Source: Lodderomyces elongisporus | Taxonomy: Eukaryota; Ascomycota; Pichiomycetes; Serinales; Debaryomycetaceae | Length of the DNA: 64,000 bases | Assembly (NCBI RefSeq): GCF_030384665.1 | Contig: NC_083674.1 | Coordinates: 1,240,001-1,304,000, forward strand | Direction: 5' to 3' | Shown: piece after piece, positions 40,883 through 51,409 of the stretch | Numbering within the stretch: the stretch's first letter is position 1 | Layout: each line of letters begins with the position of its first letter | The notes under the pieces: model-generated | The model's input: only the letters and a program-made list of their open reading frames with translations | Databases searched by the model: none | What the model was told of the DNA's origin: nothing | Position numbers and translations under genes: made by a program

Positions 40883-42576
40883 CTATCCTACTTTTATTTC
40901 CCTCTTTTCTTTTGACAAATTAAAGCTTGTTTCTTGTTTTTGCCCTTGCTCTTGATCTTGTTTTCTGTTCTTGTTCTTGTTCTTTTTCTTTTTCTTTTTC
41001 TTTTTCTTTTTCCTCTTCTCTTTTTTTCTATAATTTGCTTTTACAGAGTATCCGTTATTTAAAAAAGAAGTATTCTCATATACTGCAAAATAAAAGTAGA
41101 ACACATTCTGATCCTCAAAGTCATACCAGACACCGCTCCTTTGAATTGTATTGTTATTATGTTTTTATGCTACCAAATGACAGGAGCTTTCATAATCATA
41201 TGTATTTTGCAGTGAATAGTTATTGAAGGGAAAAAGAAAAAATGAATTTAGAAAAAAAAAAGAACAGAGAGAGGAAGATAGGGGATGGGGAAAGAGAATA
41301 GAAAGTAGTGACATAAAATATAACTGTTTTGATAGCACATCATTCACCTTCAGTTGATTGTTAGCAGCTTTATGGATTGAGTTATTAAGTTTTTTTTCTT
41401 TCCTTTTTTTTCCTTTTTTCCTTTTTACCTTTTTCTGCTTTGCATTGTGCCAATGGTTATTGTAAGAGATCTCAGCTTTGTTTTTTTTGATTTGGCTTCT
41501 CTTGTTTTGAATCAACCAAGAGTGAATGAAAAAAAAAATAAGGTAATTGTGATTACGAATTGGTCTCTCTATTTTATAACTTTTTGGTGTGGTGCAGCTC
41601 GGTGCGATGCGGCGCGGCGCCGTAGAGATGGCTGAATTTCAGCGACGGAGAAAGAGTTGGTGATGGGGAAAGGGGGTGGGGTGAGAGATAGGTAAGGGAC
41701 GCGAGACAGAGTGGTCGGGAAGGGGCAAGGGATGAAGATTAGTGAAGAGATAAAGAAACGAACGGGAGAAAACAAAAATTATTTGAAAAGCTTTCGGGTT
41801 GAGCAAAAGGATATTTGCACAATAGTTCTCTCCAAAACAGCAAGACACATACATGGATGCATATTACACACACACTTGAGATTATGCTTTGGATGAACAT
41901 TTATTCTGTGCTTTCAATCAACATTTTCTGTTGTTTTTTTTTCCTTCTTTCTTTCGTTCTTTCTGTATGGTTGTTTTGTTTAGTTTATTACATCTTTTCA
42001 TATTTCTACCATTCCTTCCCTTTCTTTCTTCCCTTCATCTTCTCTGCATTTTCTTTTTCCACGTTCAAATATTATATACTCGTTTCTTTCTCTTATTCTT
42101 CTTCTTCTTCTTCTTCTTCTTCTTTTTCTTGTTGTTGTTTTTGTTTTTGTTTTTTGTTTTCTCCAAGTTTTTCAGGTTTTTTCAATTTTTTGTATTTTTT
42201 ATTGTTTTATTTTTTTTAGTTATTTAATCTTTGGCAGATATGATAAACGACTATTTTAAACGGCTAAATTGTTTTTAAACGAGAATATTACATATACAGC
42301 TAATATTTTTATGTGGATGCTTTATTTTTCTACACAATTTTATTCTTATCAATATTCTGACTCTTCTTGGTTGAAAGTTCAAACTAATATTATTATAACA
42401 ATCTTTTTCTTTTATTCTTTAATCATCATCATCATCATTATCTATAGCTTCCTATACGCCTCAATCAACTTGTGGAGATAACATTAACCAACTTTTTTTT
42501 CCTACAATAATCATAACTGAAACCAATCTTCACTCATTTTCTGTCTTCATTTTCATTTGCCAATACCCACTCGTAC
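40883..42576. other. Divergent intergenic region, NEO1 / hydrolase-phosphatase
   Basis: 1.7 kb with no credible gene. Contains (CTTTTT)n and TTCTTG repeats near NEO1 (40925-41030), a purine-rich block (41225-41300), a GC-rich patch (GCGATGCGGCGCGGCGCCG, 41602-41620), T-rich tracts and a (TTC)n repeat at 42100-42125. The large hydrophobic frames here translate T-rich repeats. Confidence 0.55.
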
Positions 42577-44649
42577 ATGACACAGCTTGATCAGACGCTG
42601 CTGTCTGATGACGGAAATAAACATCATTGTTCTATTTCCAGCATGAACTCGCCGTCAGATGAAGCTGAAGATCTTTTGGTTGCTGCTTCAAATAATGGTA
42701 CATCTTCTTATAAAGACTCATCATTTTTGTCTCTGTCTTCTTCTCCATCATCAAAATCTTCGGTGGAACTTCAACGTTTAGTTAAGGAACAACATGACAA
42801 AACTTCCACATTTTGGGGTAAATTGACTCAGTTCACCAAAATTGCTCTTTTTGGATATCAGAACAAGTTGGAGCAGTATATTTTACTGAATGAAGCTAAT
42901 GATTGTGCTTTAGTAGCTAAATACGCAACTGTGGTTGATGTTGATCTTAAACGCCAAACATCCTTGTCTATTGACTCGATAACTCTTGCAGCTTTAAAAA
43001 TACCTCACCCATTGACCAATTTTACCAAGAATGAAGCAAACCAGCAAATGGCACAAGATATCAAGCAGAACGTCACCAAGAAATTGGAAGAATCTCCTAT
43101 CATACTTTTTATACATGGCATGGGTGGCCAAATGTCACAATTTGAACCTTTGATGGGCTTATTATCGCAATGCTCCGAAGTGGTTTCATTGGATTTGCCT
43201 GGCTTTGGAAACTCAAAACTAAGCTTCAATGACAAGCACAAGTTTTTATCACCGATATCCACAACAGATCGAAACAGAATATCAACTAGTATAGCGCAAA
43301 TGACCTGGGAGGATTTCACAACTGAAAATATTGTCAACATAGTGTTTGAGTTTATCTCCCAACAAATTCCTGATAATAGAAAAGTAATACTAGTTGGCCA
43401 TTCTATGGGCACTCACATTTCCATAAAAGTAGCCAAAAAGTTACCTCGAAGCAAAGTCGAAGGTCTCATTCTTTTAGCCCCGCCTGATATTATCAACGAT
43501 ACTGAAAGTACAACCAATGTTCAAAAACCAGTGCACCACAAGTCATTATCTCTATTCAAAATATTTACACATCTACCGCGGTTGTTTGATTATTTTCGCA
43601 TATGGGATCGTCTCCCTGGCCTTCAGAGCACTAGCGTCATGCGTCAATTGTCACGGGAGAATAATTCTTATTACAATAGCCTAAGACAATTTAGATGGAA
43701 CTTAGATGTCAATTCTTCGGTATCATTGAGATACGCTAAGGGGTTCGAACGAGCAAAAACCTCAGATTTGGTAACAGCTGTTGAGAAGTTTAATGATAAT
43801 CCCAACGATAAGCATACTTACGAAAAAACTTTATTTATTGGTGGCTCGCATGATCAATTGACAGGAGTCAGACCCATCTATGATGCCGACAATTTTTTAA
43901 CACGCACGTTTGGAAAGAAAGTGTCATCTGCAATTGAGGTGAAAGATGTGGGACACTCTTTACTTTTGGTCAAGCCAGAATTCATCAGTGGGATTATTTT
44001 GAACCACATAGAGCAAAAGTTTCCTGAACGTTTACATTTGTCTCCGGCTTGGGTGCTTAAGGTAAAGGCCATTATCTCTGGCGACAAATGGGGGTTAAAA
44101 AACGAATTGAAATGGCTGAATTTAAAACCTATATCTTCGAATATTACGCGACGCAATGGCACAGATATCGCTCCACTTTTGGGGATGAAAACCTTGCGAG
44201 AAGGAGACCAGTTTCATAGTCCCACTGTTGTTGAATCATTCTTTTACAGTGATCGCAGCAGTCATAAAAAAGATATTACAGGGAATCTCATTGCTATAAT
44301 AGATATCTCTGCGGATATTCCACCCTATAGCCCCAAGTCATTTCAAAATATTCAATACTACAAATGTGCTACAGTTTCCAAAGTTGTACCGGATCAAAGC
44401 TCAATTCGTAGATTTATTCAACTAGTCAACGACATTTTGCAAAGCAATAGCAGCACTAACGGGGAGCCACTTATTGGTGTTCATTGTCACTATGGATTTA
44501 ACAGAACAGGTTTTTTGATTTGTTGCTATTTAATTGAGGAGCTAGGATGGAGCGTACAAGAGGCAGTCGAAGGGTTCAGACGAGCTAAAGAACCTGGTAT
44601 TAAACATCCACATTTTATAGATGCATTATACGTTAGATACGATACTTAG
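42577..44649 (+). CDS. Alpha/beta hydrolase fused to a cysteine (dual-specificity / RNA-triphosphatase-like) phosphatase
   Basis: 690 aa. Residues about 170-480 form an alpha/beta hydrolase: oxyanion-type FIHGMGGQ, nucleophile elbow GHSMG with S276, acid D426 (GGSHDQLTG) and H460 (DVGHSLLLV), a complete candidate triad. Residues about 560-690 form a cysteine phosphatase with the HCX5R loop HCHYGFNRTG (C637, R643). It is followed by FLICCYLIEELGWSVQEAVEGF and AKEPGIKHPHFIDALY, which closely resembles the RNA 5'-triphosphatase domain of metazoan capping enzymes and PIR1/DUSP11. The linker (about 480-560) is also conserved-looking. No signal peptide is visible; the N-terminus is Ser-rich. The ATG at 42577 precedes the domains and is the first available. 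No function is established to my knowledge. Two catalytic domains in one protein suggest sequential action on a phosphorylated ester or RNA-linked substrate, which is speculation. Confidence 0.85.
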   Translation: MTQLDQTLLSDDGNKHHCSISSMNSPSDEAEDLLVAASNNGTSSYKDSSFLSLSSSPSSKSSVELQRLVKEQHDKTSTFWGKLTQFTKIALFGYQNKLEQYILLNEANDCALVAKYATVVDVDLKRQTSLSIDSITLAALKIPHPLTNFTKNEANQQMAQDIKQNVTKKLEESPIILFIHGMGGQMSQFEPLMGLLSQCSEVVSLDLPGFGNSKLSFNDKHKFLSPISTTDRNRISTSIAQMTWEDFTTENIVNIVFEFISQQIPDNRKVILVGHSMGTHISIKVAKKLPRSKVEGLILLAPPDIINDTESTTNVQKPVHHKSLSLFKIFTHLPRLFDYFRIWDRLPGLQSTSVMRQLSRENNSYYNSLRQFRWNLDVNSSVSLRYAKGFERAKTSDLVTAVEKFNDNPNDKHTYEKTLFIGGSHDQLTGVRPIYDADNFLTRTFGKKVSSAIEVKDVGHSLLLVKPEFISGIILNHIEQKFPERLHLSPAWVLKVKAIISGDKWGLKNELKWLNLKPISSNITRRNGTDIAPLLGMKTLREGDQFHSPTVVESFFYSDRSSHKKDITGNLIAIIDISADIPPYSPKSFQNIQYYKCATVSKVVPDQSSIRRFIQLVNDILQSNSSTNGEPLIGVHCHYGFNRTGFLICCYLIEELGWSVQEAVEGFRRAKEPGIKHPHFIDALYVRYDT

Positions 44650-45315
44650 ATTATAAACAATCGATTTCCTTTTTTTTTTTGGACATTTCAGATTAGGTTC
44701 TTGGGTGAACAAACCCCTTTAATTGATCAAAGACTTAATCAATTGAGGAGGGGGGTTATTGTCCTTGGTTATTATATACATAATAAATCAAGCATTGATG
44801 GTGTAATTCGAATGTCTTGTTCTATATTCAATACTAGGTGGGGAAGCAAAGTCTAATATTTTCAATATAGAAGTATTTTTTAAAACGTATAAATGTACAA
44901 CATTTGAGTAACGATATAGCAAGAAGAGAAAGAGGAATAAGGTATGGGAATGTAGAGTAAAGCTTTGTAGAGTTTAGTAAAGAAACGATCTGTAAATTCT
45001 TGAGAAGGAACATTAATAACACAAAATTGGCACATTAAAAATCTTTATCGCGAACATTCAAAAGCAACACAGTTCTACCTTGAAACAAGCCACGATAACT
45101 AGCCTGACTAACCATTCCCACCTCTGCTTCCAGATAGCAAATAGAAAAAGAAAAAGAAAAACAGCAAAAAACAGAGTAGAGTAGAGAAAGTTAGAGAGAA
45201 AGAGGGGGGAAGAAAAAGGAAAAACAAGTGTATTATCAACCACTGTGGAACTTTGTCTTCATGCCAAAGAAATCAAAACTGTGATACCTCACCTACATAT
45301 ACTTTTCTTCACACA
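44650..45315. other. Intergenic region before the SPX-EXS gene
   Basis: 666 bp. Poly-T (44670-44680), A-rich and GAGAAAG tracts (45130-45225) and no gene. The reading frame of the downstream gene is open to 45253 without an ATG. Confidence 0.5.
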
Positions 45316-48300
45316 ATGAAATTTGGTGATGCACTTAATGAAGGGTTGGTGGCTGAATGGCAGGACCAATACGTCAATTACAAAGAGGGCAAAAAACTTA
45401 TTAAAAAGGTTCGCAAACTTAAAGACGAGTATGATGATGAAATCAATAATTATGAGCAAAACACAGCTGCTGTTGATAATGTTGCAACTCGCTTGCCTAC
45501 AAACACGACTACTAACGACGCTAGAACACCTTTATTGACACTGAGGAATGCGCTGCAAGGAGGATACACGCAAGAGAATTTTTGTAATGACAATGAGCGG
45601 GGGGAGCCGGAAGCAAATCAGGGAAAACAAGGCATACAGAAAAGTCAAATAACACAGCAACAACATTTGGATTATGATCACGATCACACAAACACTAACA
45701 CTAACACTAACACTAACACTAACAATAACAATAACAATAACACTAACACTAACACTAACAATAACAATAACAGTAACACCGACCCCTACATTCGTGACAG
45801 CCAAAGCCGTGTTCTGCGCGAGCTGGCGTCATTTCAACGACGCCCTTCAATATTCAATTATTCACTAAAATCATCTAGAGCCGATTACTTTTCAGAGAAG
45901 AAAAAGTTTTTAAAGTGGCTCGATGAACAATTGTTGAAAGTGGATGAATTTTATTCCGAGAAAGAGCAGGATGTTTATGAACGGTTTTTGCTTTTGCAAG
46001 ACCAATTGTATCAGTTACGAGACCAGCGGACACAATTGATACGACAACGGAATCGTCATGAAAATAAAGTGCATCTTACGGATGTCACCACAGGTCGAGA
46101 TGTGGCTGGAAAACGAGATCATCAAATGAGTAACAAAGTGAATGACTTGGCGTTTCACACAAAGACATACTTGAGTGGATTGCGAAAGTACGAATTGCCC
46201 AGCCTCCCGTCTATGAGATTTTTAAAGAAATGGCGATATCGCAGATACGGAGGTGGGAAACAATCAAAGGGTGATGAAGATGATATTTCTTTGCACATAC
46301 AAGACGAGTCGGATTTGAACTATGCCGAAAATAGAGTGAGGAATGGTATAGTTGATTTAAGTGATAAGAATAGCGAAGAGCATTCTTCTACATACTATTC
46401 CGAATCAGATATTGAGGAAACTCTGTTGCCTGCTGCAGATCCAGGGGTTACGACTACAGGGACAGGAACAATGCAACACCCGCAAACAGAGGGACAAATT
46501 AGGCAGACCAGAAGAAGGGACTATACGATTAAAAAACAGCATTTTGGCGTGCCTTACTTGTATGCAAGAAAGCAACTCAAGACTGCATTGTTGGAGAATT
46601 ATAGATCGCTATCTATTCTTAGGTCGTACAAGACAATGAATCGAACAGCATTTCGAAAAATTACCAAGAAATTTGACAAGGCCATGGGTACTCAAGTGAT
46701 GGAGCAGTTTATGGAAAGAATTGATACTACAGCGTATTTTTTAACCAGCGATTTATTGGACAAACTTGTTAACCATGTTGAAGAACTTTACATCACATTC
46801 TTTGACCCCGAGTCAAAAGATAGAAAACATTCTTTGGAGAAACTCAAAACAATTGCATACACAATCAATGCTACCGACATGAAGCCGCCTACATTCTATG
46901 CAGCAACCTTTAACTCGGCATTGTTTCTTGGATTTGGGTTGCCGTTATTTGTGTTGGCGCTTTATACTGCATTGCACAAGACGTTGAGTGGGGAATTATC
47001 TGAAGGAAGATATTTGCTTCAAATCTGGGGTGGGTTTCTCATGCTAACCTTGGCGTTTCTCTTGTTTGCTATCAATATGGCAGTGTTTGAAATGTTTCGA
47101 ATCAATTATAAATTTATCTTTGAGTTCAACTTGGCTACAGCCTTGAACTATAAACAATTTCTACTTTTGCCAAGTTTTGCATTTGGTCTTTTGGGTCTTA
47201 TTGGTTGGTTCAGCTTTCAAGATTTTTGGCCCTACCATTTTCCTGGACGCGATTGGCCGTGGTTGTTTTTTGGAATCATGCTTGCCATTTTTTTATGGCC
47301 TGGGAATCAATTTTATGGTGCAAGTAGGCGATGGTTACAATTTGCCATTTGGAGATTGATACTTTCAGGTTTCTATCCGGTTGAGTTTCGAGATTTCTTT
47401 TTGGGCGATATAGTTTGTTCATTGACATATACGATGGGAAACATGTCATTTTTCTTTTGCTTATATGCACATAGCTGGAGCGGGACTTTACGTGGTCAAG
47501 ACCCTATTAGAAATACCTGCACTTCATCGAGATCAAGGCTTATGGGCTTTTTCAGTGCACTTCCTAGTGTTTGGAGATTACTTCAATGTATTCGCCGGTA
47601 TATGGATACAGGAGATTGGTTCCCGCATTTAGCCAATATGATGAAATACACTTGTTCGACAATTTATTATATGACCTTGAGCATATATCGTATTGACAAT
47701 TCGGTTCGAAATAGAGCAGTTTTTATTGTGTTTGCTAGTATAAATTCCATCTATTGTTCTATTTGGGACATTGTCATGGACTGGTCGCTTTTGCAAAGTG
47801 GTTCGAAATATTTTCTACTCCGTGATTATCTATTTTACAAAAATCCTTATTATTACTATGCCGCTATGGTAATAGATGTGATTCTTAGATTTCAATGGAT
47901 CTTTTATGCGTTCTTCAGCCATCAAATCCAGCAAAGTGCTGTTACGTCATTCTGTGTTGCCCTTGCTGAGATTCTTCGACGTTTTATTTGGGTATTTTTC
48001 AGAATGGAAAATGAACATGCTACAAACGTGATCTTGTTTAGAGCATCAAAAGAAACCCCATTGCCTTATGCGGTCTCAGCAAAGGTTGAGAAAGCAGTAA
48101 AGAAGCTTGTAGAATTACGTTACAATGCAAAGAAATATCAAGATGAAAGTGCGGAGCCTGAGGAACAACAAAACGCTGGCTCAGTGGCAGAAGAATCAGT
48201 TGGATTTACTACTGGACGTGCTGAGACCAGAGGTTCGAGAACAAATGCTGCTGCTAACGAAGGTATCAACGTAGGTTCCAATGTAGGTTCCAGTGGTGGT

Positions 48301-48540
48301 GTTGATGAGTCGTCGATTGATCTTGCTAGAGTACCATTGCCTCCCCCAGGTCCTCAATTGCAACAGCGCAAGACTTATTTTAAGCAAATCACAGATCGAT
48401 TAAACACTGCACACATCAAGGATTTCCAAAGAAGAAAGACTGCAGTGCATATGGACGAAGATAGTGACGATGAGGACGACGATGATGCGAGTGTTTTGAG
48501 TAGACTGAATTCACAAACACTGCGTGCCCAAACAGATTAG
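45316..48540 (+). CDS. SYG1: SPX-EXS domain membrane protein (Syg1/XPR1 family)
   Basis: 1074 aa from the ATG at 45316, chosen because SPX domains start with MKFG at the N-terminus (MKFGDALNEGLVAEWQDQYVNYK). The family includes human XPR1 and plant PHO1 phosphate exporters and yeast Syg1; SPX binds inositol pyrophosphates. Layout: split SPX domain (about 1-45 and 160-510, the last piece being KKQHFGVPYLYARKQLKTALLENY to ETLYITFFDPE-type helices); an Asn/Thr repeat at about 125-155 plus acidic linkers; TM segments from about residue 534; and an EXS domain (about 700-905) with YTMGNMSFFFCLY, RIDNSVRNRAVFIVF and SSIWDI-like INSIYCSIWDIVMDWSLLQ. The cytosolic tail ends in an acidic run (DEDSDDEDDDD). 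Length exceeds S. cerevisiae Syg1 (902 aa), mainly through the linkers. Convergent with ATP1. Confidence 0.9.
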   Translation: MKFGDALNEGLVAEWQDQYVNYKEGKKLIKKVRKLKDEYDDEINNYEQNTAAVDNVATRLPTNTTTNDARTPLLTLRNALQGGYTQENFCNDNERGEPEANQGKQGIQKSQITQQQHLDYDHDHTNTNTNTNTNTNNNNNNNTNTNTNNNNNSNTDPYIRDSQSRVLRELASFQRRPSIFNYSLKSSRADYFSEKKKFLKWLDEQLLKVDEFYSEKEQDVYERFLLLQDQLYQLRDQRTQLIRQRNRHENKVHLTDVTTGRDVAGKRDHQMSNKVNDLAFHTKTYLSGLRKYELPSLPSMRFLKKWRYRRYGGGKQSKGDEDDISLHIQDESDLNYAENRVRNGIVDLSDKNSEEHSSTYYSESDIEETLLPAADPGVTTTGTGTMQHPQTEGQIRQTRRRDYTIKKQHFGVPYLYARKQLKTALLENYRSLSILRSYKTMNRTAFRKITKKFDKAMGTQVMEQFMERIDTTAYFLTSDLLDKLVNHVEELYITFFDPESKDRKHSLEKLKTIAYTINATDMKPPTFYAATFNSALFLGFGLPLFVLALYTALHKTLSGELSEGRYLLQIWGGFLMLTLAFLLFAINMAVFEMFRINYKFIFEFNLATALNYKQFLLLPSFAFGLLGLIGWFSFQDFWPYHFPGRDWPWLFFGIMLAIFLWPGNQFYGASRRWLQFAIWRLILSGFYPVEFRDFFLGDIVCSLTYTMGNMSFFFCLYAHSWSGTLRGQDPIRNTCTSSRSRLMGFFSALPSVWRLLQCIRRYMDTGDWFPHLANMMKYTCSTIYYMTLSIYRIDNSVRNRAVFIVFASINSIYCSIWDIVMDWSLLQSGSKYFLLRDYLFYKNPYYYYAAMVIDVILRFQWIFYAFFSHQIQQSAVTSFCVALAEILRRFIWVFFRMENEHATNVILFRASKETPLPYAVSAKVEKAVKKLVELRYNAKKYQDESAEPEEQQNAGSVAEESVGFTTGRAETRGSRTNAAANEGINVGSNVGSSGGVDESSIDLARVPLPPPGPQLQQRKTYFKQITDRLNTAHIKDFQRRKTAVHMDEDSDDEDDDDASVLSRLNSQTLRAQTD

Positions 48541-48845
48541 TATGTCTCAGTTGCAGTATGTACTATTATCTAGATTTCTATACGAATAGAGAGAATTATA
48601 TTAACTATAACACAAATTTAGAATTTAGAGTTTAGACTAGTGTATATTTCAAAGCTAATAGAATCTGTCTTTTAAATGAAAAAAAAAAAAGAATAAAAAG
48701 AAAAAGCAAATCAGAATAAGAGATTAATTACATTGACATCTTTTGCAATAAATGCAAATACAACATTCTTTAGATGTTTATTATTTCTTCTTGTCTCTTT
48801 TTTTTTACTTGAATATATAATCTATTACTATACTCATTTAACTGT
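48541..48845. other. Convergent intergenic region SYG1 / ATP1
   Basis: 305 bp containing the 3' flanks of both genes. Poly-A and poly-T runs at 48679-48692 and 48797-48806. No gene. Confidence 0.5.
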
Positions 48846-51409
48846 TTATTGGAAACCTGCAACAAAGTCCTTGGTGATCTTGTGCAATTGTTCCAATTCT
48901 TCCTTGGACAATTCACCCTTGGTCTTGATGGAGTCCAAAATGTGAGATTCGTTGGATTTCAAGTGTTGAGTGAATGCTTCTTCGAATTCACCAACCTTGT
49001 TAACTGGCAACTCATCCAAGTAACCGTTAACACCAGCGAAAATAACTGGGACTTGCTCTTCAGCAGACAATGGGTGGTATTGTTTTTGTTTCAAGATTTG
49101 GGTCAATCTTTCACCTCTAGCCAAGGTTTGCTTGGTTGAAGCATCCAAATCGGAACCGAATTGAGCGAAAGCAGCAACTTCTCTGTATTGAGCCAAGAAC
49201 AATTTCAATGAACCAGCAACTTGTTTCATAGCCTTGACTTGAGCAGCAGAACCAACACGAGAGACGGACAAACCAACGTTAATAGCTGGTCTGATACCCT
49301 TGTAGAACAATTCAGCTTCCAAGAAAATTTGACCATCAGTGATGGAAATAACATTGGTTGGAATATAAGCAGAGACATCACCACCTTGGGTCTCAATGAC
49401 TGGCAAAGCGGTCAATGAACCAGCACCGTTGGACTCGTTCATCTTAGCAGCTCTCTCCAACAATCTAGAGTGCAAGTAGAAAACATCACCTGGGTAAGCT
49501 TCTCTTCCTGGTGGTCTTCTCAAAAGCAAAGACAATTGACGGTAAGCAACAGCTTGTTTGGACAAATCGTCAAAGACAATCAAAGCGTGTTTACCATTGT
49601 CTCTGAACCACTCACCAATGGCAGTACCTGTGAAAGGAGCAATATATTGCAATGGAGCGGCTTCAGAAGCAGTAGCAGCAACAATGACTGAGTACTTCAA
49701 TGCATCGTTTTGCTCCAAGGTTTGAACCAATTGAGCAACAGTTGATCTCTTTTGACCAACGGCAACGTAAACACAGTACAACTTCTTCTTTTCATCTGAG
49801 CCATTGTTCCATCTCTTTTGGTTCAAGATGGCGTCCAAAGCAACAGCGGTCTTACCGGTTTGACGATCACCGATAATCAATTCTCTTTGACCTCTACCAA
49901 TTGGGACCAAAGCGTCAACGGCTTTCAAACCAGTTTGCATTGGCTCGTGGACTGAGGTTCTTGGCAAGATACCTGGAGCTTTAACTTGAGCTCTTGAGGT
50001 GGCCTTGGCGTTGATTGGTCCTTTACCATCGATTGGGTTACCCAAACCATCAACGACTCTTCCCAACAATTCTGGACCGACTGGGACGGAGACAATTTGA
50101 CCAGTTCTCTTAACGGTTTCACCTTCCTTGACCAATCTATCAGAGTCAAACAAGACCACACCGACTTGGTCAGCTTCCAAGTTCAAAGCCATACCCTTGG
50201 CACCTGAAGCGAATTCAACCAACTCTTCAGCTTGGATGTTGTTTAAACCGAAAATACGAGCAATACCATCACTATTCAATTGTTAGTATAACTTCAAACT
50301 TTACTCCATCGATGCAATTTATATAGGATCGGGGACAAAACAAATCCAAAAACAACAAGACAGAACAGGACAGGACAGGACAGGACAGGACAAGACAAAA
50401 AGGTTGTTGATCAATTGATTCAATAGATGATTATTGTATAAACCAATTGTAAAGAATCAGATACTGCCGACGTGTGTCTGTGTGTATGTATATGTGTACG
50501 AGTTTGCTCCCATTTGTTGTTGAGAATTGGATGTGGGTAGTGTTTGCTTCGTTATTGGTTTTGCGATTGATGTAATTACTCGATTGGCTATTTTTTTTTC
50601 GTTTGGTACTAGTGTTGGTGTGTATGTGTGTGAGTGTTGAGTGTGCACCTTGTGCGAAAAAAAAAATTAAAAAAAAAATTGTGTTATCCAATAAGAGCGC
50701 GCAACAACGATCTCGCACTAACACCGATCCCACTTCCCATCAACATGCTTAAATTGGACAACAGTACATGTCAGTCCTAGTAAATACATCGATGATTTGT
50801 AGTTGTTATTCCCTTGATCATTTATACATACCCGACTGACAAAACCTTACCGGTCTCGTTCAAGTTTGCTTCGTCTGAAACACCTCTGATTCTGTCTTCC
50901 AAGATCGAAGAAACTTCGGTTGGAGCAGCTTTGGCAGAAGCGAATCTTTGAGCGGTCAACAAGGTAGGACGTGCCTATAAAGATATAAAGTTAGTAACAA
51001 TGTATAATTGGGTTATGTTAAGGGTAAATTGACCAAAATTTGAATTTCTAAAAAAAAAAAAAAGTAAAAGCAAATTTATATGTATATATATTAAATGTTA
51101 AAAAAAAAAAATTCATTGACATTGAAGCATAATGGGGAATTCAAAAAGAATATAAAGGCAACGGTGACATATGTAGTGGCTAGTTGGAAGTGAAAGGAAA
51201 CAGTATTGGAACTTGCAAGAGTCAATTGATTGGATGGTGGGTGACTCTAATTTGATTTCCATTTTCTTTTTTTGAAAAGAAAAATTTTGAAATTTTCGTC
51301 AATTTGGTATTGAATATGTTTTTCTTGTACATACTACTCTCAATGAAGCTTTAGCAGCAACAGCAGCAGAACGTGCTGCGTTACGTAAGACTGGACGTGC
51401 TGACAACAT
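48846..51409 (-). CDS. ATP1: Mitochondrial F1-ATP synthase alpha subunit, three exons
   Basis: 547 aa from join(48846-50271, 50832-50974, 51335-51409) on the minus strand. Exon 1 gives [20 protein letters not shown], a basic, hydroxylated mitochondrial presequence. Exon 2 gives [20 protein letters not shown] and then [20 protein letters not shown]. Exon 3 begins in [13 protein letters not shown]. Core features: Walker [24 protein letters not shown], Walker-B-type [15 protein letters not shown], and the arginine finger region [14 protein letters not shown]. Alpha subunits hold the non-catalytic nucleotide sites and the arginine finger of F1. Both introns have GTATGT donors (51329-51334 and 50826-50831) and TACTAAC branch points (50990-50996; the second just before 50272). 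The joined phases work exactly. Length matches S. cerevisiae Atp1 (545). Highly expressed codon use. Confidence 0.96.
50272..50831 (-). other. ATP1 intron 2, 560 bp
   Basis: Donor GTATGT and branch site TACTAAC close to the AATAG acceptor on the minus strand. On the + strand the intron holds a GGACA repeat (50366-50392), TG-rich DNA, and A/T runs at 50590-50600 and 50658-50680. No embedded snoRNA could be identified by eye. Confidence 0.9.
50975..51334 (-). other. ATP1 intron 1, 360 bp
   Basis: GTATGT donor at 51329-51334, branch site TACTAAC (complement of 50990-50996), and TATAG acceptor ending at 50975 on the minus strand. It follows a 25-codon first exon in phase 0. Confidence 0.9.

Noticed and set aside
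41815..42227. Phe/Ser-rich + frames of 112-134 codons
   Set aside because: Translations of TTC and T-rich repeats in the promoter between divergent genes.
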